From positions 1 to 36,949 of the forward strand of contig NZ_BNBT01000078.1 in assembly GCF_014656095.1 (NCBI RefSeq): a stretch of 36,949 bases of DNA, in the 5' to 3' direction. Under the pieces are notes generated by a model. The model ran no database searches, was not told the DNA's origin, and saw only the letters and a list, made by a program, of their open reading frames with translations. The DNA is from Streptomyces longispororuber (lineage in GTDB: Bacteria; Actinomycetota; Actinomycetes; Streptomycetales; Streptomycetaceae). This document shows, in pieces, positions 32,237-36,949 of the stretch (position 1 is the stretch's first letter; the number at the start of each line of letters is the position of its first letter). Both the position numbers and the translations under genes were made by a program.

Positions 32237-33483
32237 TGCGCTGCTACGTCTTCCCGGGCCAGGGCACCCAGAAGAAAGGGATGGGGCGAAGCCTGTTCGG
32301 ACGGTTCCCCGACCTCTGCCGCCGCGCCGACCGCGTACTCGGGTACTCCATCGAAAAGCTCTGCCTGGAAAACCCCGAACGGCACCTGTCCCGGACCGAG
32401 TACGCGCAGCCCGCGATCTACGTCGTCAACGCGCTGCACTGGTCCGCGGCACAGGAGGACCTGCCCCCCGCGGACTTCCTCGCGGGCCACAGCCTCGGCG
32501 AGTACAGCGCGCTGTTCGCCGCCGGCGCCTTCGACTTCGAAACCGGCCTGACACTGGTGCGACGCCGGGCGGAACTGATGGGCCGAGTCAGCGGCGGCGC
32601 GATGGCCGCAGTCATCGGAGTCTCCGAGCGACTCATCGCGCAAACGCTGAAGCAGCACGACGCCACCGACGTCGTCATCGCCAACTACAACGCGCCCGAG
32701 CAGTTCGTCCTCTCCGGCAGCCACGAGGAACTGGCCCGGATCAAGCCGGTCTTCGAAAAGGTGGAGGGCGTGCGAGGCTTCGTCCCCGTCCGCGTCAGCG
32801 GCCCCTTCCACGCCCCGGCGATGGCCCCCGCCGCCGCACGCTTCCGCGACCTGCTGACCACGGTCGACATGGGCGAACTACGAACCCCGGTCATCTCCAA
32901 CGTGACCGGCCAACCCTTCCCCCCCGACGCGCGGCAAGTACGCGAACTACTCGCCGAACAGATCGCCAAGCCCGTCCGCTGGACCGAAACCATCCGCTAC
33001 CTCCGGAACGCAGGCGTGTCCGTCTTCACAGAACTGAGCGAATCGAAGGTACTCACCCCCCTCATCGACCGCATCACCCCCGCCCCAGAGCCCACCCCCG
33101 ACCCACGCCAAGACCTGATCGATCGCATCAAACGCGAGATCCTCCAGCCGGAGATCGGCGACGAGGCCCTGACCTTCGACGACGACGCCTCGTTCCGACA
33201 GCTCGGCCTGAACTCCATCATCTACGTCCGCCTGGCCCGCCGGGCCGGAACAACCCTCGGCATCCCGATCAAACCGGACGTCATCTTCCAACACCGCTCC
33301 TGCGCCGCCCTGGCGGACTACCTCCTGACCCGCGACGACATCACCCCACCCGCAGCGCCCGAGACCCCGACCGAGCCTTTGCGCGACTACCAAGACCCAC
33401 GGGTGTCGGCCCTGCTGCACGACTGCGCGAACGGGGCCCTCACCGTGGAGCGGACCATTGAGGCGATCCGCGCCCTTGTGTGA
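32236..33483 (+). CDS. Trans-acting acyltransferase fused to an acyl carrier protein, 415 aa
   Basis: ATG 32236 lies in a TGATG overlap with the previous stop, so translation is coupled. Residues 1-280 are a FabD-like AT: FPGQGTQKKGMG at 5-16, GHSLGEYSAL with Ser 86, and GPFHAPAM near 190 with the catalytic His; this resembles malonyl-specific trans-ATs (F-H rather than S-H), though the usual Ser after His is Ala. Residues ~295-370 are an ACP with GLNSII (Ser 327). The last ~26 residues (SALLHDCANGALTVERTIEA then IRALV) form a helical tail similar to the head of the NRPS-PKS protein. It is the only free AT seen and should load malonyl onto the AT-less modules of the two trans-AT proteins and possibly the AT-dead module of the third. 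An AT fused to its own ACP is unusual. Confidence 0.88.
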   Translation: MRCYVFPGQGTQKKGMGRSLFGRFPDLCRRADRVLGYSIEKLCLENPERHLSRTEYAQPAIYVVNALHWSAAQEDLPPADFLAGHSLGEYSALFAAGAFDFETGLTLVRRRAELMGRVSGGAMAAVIGVSERLIAQTLKQHDATDVVIANYNAPEQFVLSGSHEELARIKPVFEKVEGVRGFVPVRVSGPFHAPAMAPAAARFRDLLTTVDMGELRTPVISNVTGQPFPPDARQVRELLAEQIAKPVRWTETIRYLRNAGVSVFTELSESKVLTPLIDRITPAPEPTPDPRQDLIDRIKREILQPEIGDEALTFDDDASFRQLGLNSIIYVRLARRAGTTLGIPIKPDVIFQHRSCAALADYLLTRDDITPPAAPETPTEPLRDYQDPRVSALLHDCANGALTVERTIEAIRALV

Positions 33484-33651
33484 CGAGTTAGGCCGGGGCG
33501 GGTCGGCGGAGTGAGACCCTGACCATCGCCGAGGAGACGATCGAGATCCGGCGTTGGCTGGCTGCGGATCATCCGGCCGCCTACGAACCCGAGCCCCCAC
33601 CTCGCTCGCTGCCGCTGTGATACTTCTGGCAACGGAGGAGGCTCTCCAGAC

Positions 33652-34068
33652 TCAGGTGCCCACGGTCCCGTCAACCCCCTCACGCAGCAAGTCCGCATGC
33701 CCGTTGTGGCAGCCGTACTCCAGAAGTACGTGCACCATCACCATCCGCAGCGATACCTCCTCGCCCCACCTTGGCTGATGCCCGGCCTGGTCCAGGGACT
33801 CAGCCTCCCGCTCGATGCGACGCGAGTTCGCCACCTCGGCCTCCCAGGCCGTGAACGCCTCATCCCTGGTCGACGCGCTCGCGTCGTACGCCGCCTGGAA
33901 GTCGATGTGGTCGGACCAGACCAGGGGCACGCCGTTGTCCTCGAACACTCGCCGGAACCAAGCACGCTCGACCTCCGCCATGTGCCGCACCAAACCGAGC
34001 AGCGAAAGCGTGGACGGCGGCATCGACCGCCGCCGCAGCTCCTCGTCGGTAAGCCCCTCACACTTCAT
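33652..34068 (-). pseudogene. DinB-family (DUF664-like) protein, N-terminally truncated
   Basis: The frame shows MKCEGLTDEELRRRSMPPS, LSLLGLVRHMAEVERAWFRR and a C-terminus MVHVLLEYGCHNGHADLLREG, matching the DUF664 branch of the DinB fold (thiol or metal-dependent enzymes of unclear role). The normal N-terminal helix before this segment, with its first metal-binding His, is missing; upstream of 34068 the sequence belongs to a different, plus-strand gene remnant. An ATG at 34066-34068 could still start a 138-aa product but there is no good ribosome binding site. It converges on the AT-ACP gene, with no clear terminator hairpin in the 168-nt gap. Confidence 0.6.
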
Positions 34069-34078
34069 GGCGTGGGTC

Positions 34079-34380
34079 GCGCGAAGTGCGATGTCAAGAC
34101 CCTCGCCCGCGAAGCGGGCGTCGACCGCACGGCTTTCTACGGCACCCGCCCCTACGCACACCTCCGCGTCGAGTTCGAGCGACGTCTGGACGCCATACGC
34201 CAGACCGGCGAGATCACCGATCCTCGCGAAGCCCAAATCACCCGGCTGAGGGCAGAGAACACCAAGCTCCGTAAACGGTTGGCCCGGTCGACTTCCGCAG
34301 CCAGGCCCTGGCCCGGCTGGCCGCACAGCACGAGGAGATCGTTCGGCTCTGTCAAGCCGCTGCGGGGACAAACCGTGTGA
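34079..34380 (+). pseudogene. DUF6262/TnpC-like transposon protein fragment, frameshifted
   Basis: The frame reads VKTLAREAGVDRTAFYGTRP, AHLRVEFERRLDAIR and AQITRLRAENTKLRKRLA, then continues in another frame from about 34290 as DFRSQALARLAAQHEEIVRL and QAAAGTNRV. This is an HTH plus coiled-coil protein of the type that accompanies Tn554-like tyrosine recombinase pairs (TnpC, DUF6262). The N-terminus is missing at the junction with the DinB fragment and a frameshift near 34285-34290 removes part of the coiled coil. No partner recombinase genes are present. Confidence 0.55.
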
Positions 34381-35033
34381 GCCGCCTTCCCGCTCCGCTG
34401 CTGGCCCGCCTCGCGGGCGTCACCCAGCAGGTGCACAAGCCGTCGGCATCGCAGCCGAACGGCGGTCAGTGACGGCATCGGCCTCGCCACAGTAGGCGAG
34501 GTATAGCCAGTCGTCCCCATCACGCAATCAGCTGCGTTTCGCAGCCGATCATGATCTACTGCGGGCACCCCAAGTAGTTCAAGGAGCACGGTAATTGGTA
34601 ACGGTAGAGCCAGGCCGGTTACCAGGTCCCGTGGCGGTCCGTCGTGGGTCATCTGATCCACGAGATCATCAGCGAGGAGACGAGTGCGGTCGCGGAGGCT
34701 TTCTACGCGACGCCGGGTGAATGCTGCGGCGATCAGGTGGCGTATCCGCGTGTGTTCGGGCGGATCCATGGCGAGAATGGACACCGCCTTCGGCTTCTGC
34801 GGTCGGCTTCGGGGCACATCACGGTCCGCTGTGGCCGCCCTGCTGAATCGTGGGTCGGCAAGCACGCTTTTGATGTCGGCGTACCGCGTCACCAGCCAGG
34901 CCTCTCCGCCGAAGGCGAGGCGAACTTGGCTCACCGGCTCCGACCGACGCAGGGTCGCGTAGGTCGGATCCAACAGCATGGCCGACGGGTAGCTGAAGGG
35001 GTAGGCCCGCGCCCGGTCATCAGCCGCTGTCAT
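34152..35033 (-). pseudogene. Cytochrome P450, 3'-truncated
   Basis: From ATG 35033 the protein begins with a bacterial class I P450 N-terminus: ARAYPFSYPSAMLLDPTYA, WLVTRYADIKSVLADPRFSR, and SILAMDPPEHTRIRHLIAAAFTRRRVESLR (the C-helix heme-propionate region), up to PLPITVLLELLGVPAVDHDR. P450-like sequence stops at about 34480; the frame then runs through foreign sequence, antisense to the DUF6262 remnant, to a stop at 34152. The I-helix AGxxT, ExxR and the heme Cys loop are absent, so no oxygenase can form. Its start overlaps the terpene synthase stop by 14 nt, the normal arrangement of a cyclase-P450 pair in which the P450 oxidises the terpene. Confidence 0.75.
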
Positions 35034-36135
35034 GCTGCGAGCTCGAGGTGCTGGGGGCCAGCCTGGTCCACCACCACTGTATGGCGGGGATCGGTGCCGG
35101 TACCGAGCTGTCGTCACTGGGGGTGTCAGCGAAAGTTGTCGGGAGGATCGCGGGGTCATCCGGGTTGAGGTACCGGTTGCACCCCAGAGAGAAATCAAGA
35201 TCTCCTCTGATCATCCGCCTCATCCCAGCCAGGAAGCATTGAAGTTCAGCGCCGGCCCGCTGGCTTACCTGTTCCTCCAGGCGCAGGTACAGGCTGAGCA
35301 CCCGGTCGCAGAGTGCGATGGCTTTCGCTTGGGCTTCAGCGGCGGAGCAACTCTGGTCTCGCGCGAGGACGTCCACCAAGTTCAATCCGTCGTCAATGGA
35401 ATTGCGCTTCTTCTCCTTGTGATAGCCAAGGATGTCGTTGTGCCAGAGGTTGAGCGCGATAGCCATCTCGGCCAGAGCCCGGACATCCAAGTTGTCCCGA
35501 TCGGCTGAGGGCAGCTCACACCCGGCGATCACATCGGTCAACATGGTCAGGGTCTCGGTGCTGCCCGTCCTCTGCCGCAACAGTACGTATTCCTGCAGGC
35601 TCGGTGACCTTTTCTGGGCCTTACAGGAGGCTTCGGCGACCACAGAGAAGAAGTACGCCTTGACGGAGGAAACCCAGCGTTCCACTTGTAGCGGCGTCGC
35701 AATTTCCGAGAGCCGGCATCGCAGCTCGCGCAGCGCTGTCGCATAAAGATTGCCGTTCGCGATATCCGCCTGGGGGGTATCCAGCACCCACCCCAACTCG
35801 TAGGTCATCCTCGCGAGTTCGTCCGGCTGGTCGCCGAGCGCAGACTCGTCGCAGTGCGCGTCGTCGAACGCAAACAGCCAGATGACGAAATCGCTCAAGA
35901 ACTGGACCGCTTCGATTCGGCCGACGGGAGCGTACCGGGAAGCCAGTTCACCCACTCGCATCGTAGTCAGGCGAAACTGCTGCTCTTTGCTCGGGTAGAG
36001 AGCATACTCGTTCATCCAGTCGACACTGCGCTTGTCGAACTCGGCCCATCGCGGATTTAGTTCTGCCGGAAATGGGCACCACAGCGGTGGCACGGGCAGT
36101 GCGGCAAGAGACACGTCGTCCATGCGCTGACCCAT
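35020..36135 (-). CDS. Class I terpene synthase (terpene cyclase), 371 aa
   Basis: The protein has the acidic metal motif FAFDDAHCDE (Asp 91), the second metal motif NDILGYHKE (Asn 233, Gly 237, Glu 241, an NSE triad with Gly at the Ser position), an Arg at 187 in the pyrophosphate-sensor position about 46 residues before it, and the C-terminal RY pair at 321-322. These are the hallmarks of bacterial cyclases that ionise a prenyl diphosphate (usually farnesyl or geranylgeranyl) with magnesium. The length fits the single-domain family. The start MGQRMDD is chosen because AAAGGAG lies 6 nt upstream; 30 in-frame upstream codons are basic and unrelated. A truncated P450 overlaps its 3' end. I cannot predict the product. 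No prenyltransferase is in the window. Confidence 0.9.
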   Translation of the reverse strand: MGQRMDDVSLAALPVPPLWCPFPAELNPRWAEFDKRSVDWMNEYALYPSKEQQFRLTTMRVGELASRYAPVGRIEAVQFLSDFVIWLFAFDDAHCDESALGDQPDELARMTYELGWVLDTPQADIANGNLYATALRELRCRLSEIATPLQVERWVSSVKAYFFSVVAEASCKAQKRSPSLQEYVLLRQRTGSTETLTMLTDVIAGCELPSADRDNLDVRALAEMAIALNLWHNDILGYHKEKKRNSIDDGLNLVDVLARDQSCSAAEAQAKAIALCDRVLSLYLRLEEQVSQRAGAELQCFLAGMRRMIRGDLDFSLGCNRYLNPDDPAILPTTFADTPSDDSSVPAPIPAIQWWWTRLAPSTSSSQHDSG

Positions 36136-36141
36136 GAGAGA

Positions 36142-36148
36142 CTCCTTT
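36142..36148 (-). promoter_or_regulatory. Ribosome binding site of the terpene synthase
   Basis: Minus-strand AAAGGAG followed by a 6-nt spacer (TCTCTC) and ATG at 36135. Confidence 0.75.
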
Positions 36149-36309
36149 GCGAGGGAGGGGGACGGTCCACCTTTTGCTGAATTGCGCAACGGCGGCACTT
36201 TCACAGTAAGACAGAGCCGCGACACAAAAGGAACTGATTGGGCACGGGGACGCGTGAAGGCGTTGAACGCTGTTGCGTCCCGGCGGCTTCGTGGAGTGAG
36301 TGACCACGC

Positions 36310-36707
36310 ACCTGAGCTGGTCGAGCGAGACCGAGGAGATCCTGACGGCGATCAGCACTTCGACCGCCGCCGCGGTCAACTTCGGCCTGCGACGCAGGGC
36401 CTCGTTCAGGGCGACAACGGCCGAGAACAGCGGACGGTGGTGGATGTGCCGCACACCGCGGTGGACGGTGCGTTCGAGGTGGTCATCGTCGGTGCAGGCG
36501 ATGTTGGCCGGCTGTCCGCGCCGCGGGATCGACCAGTTGCCCTCTCCCAGGTTCAGCTCCAGCGCGGGCGAGAAGGTGGACGATGGTCAGCCAGTCGTCT
36601 TCGGCGGCGCACGTGGGCGTCCAGGCGGCCCCGTGAGCAGTGCAGTGGATCCGGGACGCGGTGCCGGTCTCGTCGACCGGTCCGTCTCCCCGGATCGCTT
36701 CCAGCAC
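36310..36707 (-). pseudogene. Unidentified protein fragment, apparently frameshifted
   Basis: A minus-strand frame from 36707 reads HCTAHGAAWTPTCAAEDDWL and TIVHLLAR, and at about 36560-36575 a different frame takes over with ALELNLGEGNWSIPRRGQPA, NIACTDDDHLERTVHRGVRH and IHHRPLFSAVVALNEALRRR. Both pieces look like real protein rather than antisense shadow and join sensibly if one frameshift is allowed. I do not recognise the family. It lies on the same strand and upstream of the terpene synthase; whatever follows before 36149 must hold the synthase promoter. Confidence 0.35.
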
Positions 36708-36949
36708 CCGGCGTGCCCGAGAACTGGGCGCTCCCCAAGCCCTGTTCGGGACTCCTGCGTTATCCTCGTGCCAGGCTCGGCCACGGGGGCGGGACGACTG
36801 TTTCCCGGTAGCGGTGCCGCGGGGTGGTCAGCTTGACCGGGTCGTACAGTACGCCTCGTCTGCTTTCACGCTCTTGACCAGCACGTTCCCTGCGATCAAG
36901 CGCATGCCCGCTCACTCGGCCATCCCGCTTCTGCCTGCGAGTTCCCGTC
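36708..36949. other. Right-edge stretch without a supported gene
   Basis: A 25-codon minus-strand frame (MRLIAGNVLVKSVKADEAYC..., start at about 36905) is the only coding-like piece. I do not recognise it and it is too short to support as a gene. Confidence 0.3.

Noticed and set aside
32152..32238. Upstream start for the AT-ACP protein
   Set aside because: The 28 extra codons are Arg/His-rich, lie inside the KAS III gene, and the ATG at 32236 has the TGATG coupling and begins the AT motif directly.
34532..34546. Small perfect hairpin GCTGCG-TTT-CGCAGC
   Set aside because: A six-bp stem within the former P450 reading frame, without a terminator context; likely chance.
35034..35198. Longer N-terminus for the P450
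   Set aside because: The extra 55 residues are non-P450 and overlap the terpene synthase C-terminus; ATG 35033 gives the 14-nt overlap and a normal P450 start.
1..36949. tRNA, rRNA or riboswitch genes
   Set aside because: I found no cloverleaf with a conserved T-arm GTTCRAATC-type sequence, no rRNA-like segment and no riboswitch consensus; a covariance-model search would be the decisive check.

Overview
The window is high-GC DNA with actinomycete codon use, shine-dalgarno sites of GGAGG type, TTG/GTG starts and giant modular NRPS-PKS genes; a Streptomyces (or close relative) chromosome is the best guess. Its centre (7.2-33.5 kb) is one tightly coupled five-gene operon for a hybrid non-ribosomal peptide / polyketide product. 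On both sides lie decayed genes: integrase, TnpB, DciA/DUF721, nSTAND1 ATPase and response-regulator remnants on the left; DinB, DUF6262 (TnpC-like), P450 and unknown remnants on the right. The extreme left edge holds the first 113 codons of a second PKS gene running off the window, and the right side carries an intact class I terpene synthase.

Operon layout. (1) 7232-18100: C-A(Gly code)-PCP-KS-cMT-ACP-KS-DH-KR. (2) 18125-22636: cMT-ACP-KS-ACP-TE; a module is split between genes 1 and 2, exactly between KR and cMT. (3) 22629-31211: KS(Ser)-AT(methylmalonyl motif)-ACP-KS-AT(dead)-DH-ER(gutted)-KR-ACP, a loading module plus one extension module of ordinary cis-AT type. (4) 31208-32236: a KAS III-like enzyme with Cys-His-His in place of Cys-His-Asn. 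(5) 32236-33483: a free-standing acyltransferase fused to an acyl carrier protein. Genes 1 and 2 have no AT domains in their three KS modules (trans-AT architecture), so gene 5 is the likely extender supplier. Genes 2/3, 3/4 and 4/5 overlap by 8, 4 and 1 nt; genes 1/2 are 24 nt apart.

How they may work together (inference). Gene 3 would start with a decarboxylated methylmalonyl unit and add one unit, with KR and DH active and ER dead. The KAS III-like protein and the AT-ACP protein may then add or transfer the chain; the last ~26 residues of AT-ACP resemble the first ~26 residues of gene 1, as if both were docking helices of one type. Gene 1 would acylate glycine, extend with C-methylation, then pass through the split KS-DH-KR/cMT-ACP module to a last KS-ACP-TE whose thioesterase nucleophile is Cys, not Ser. 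The gene order is therefore not colinear with the inferred chemistry.

The most unusual features are the AT domain in gene 3 whose catalytic core has been lost and is occupied by seven 24-bp tandem repeats, the partly deleted ER beside it, the mixture of a cis-AT starter protein with a trans-AT line, and in-frame minisatellites of different periods in many linkers of the three megasynthases. I see no tRNA, rRNA or CRISPR array.
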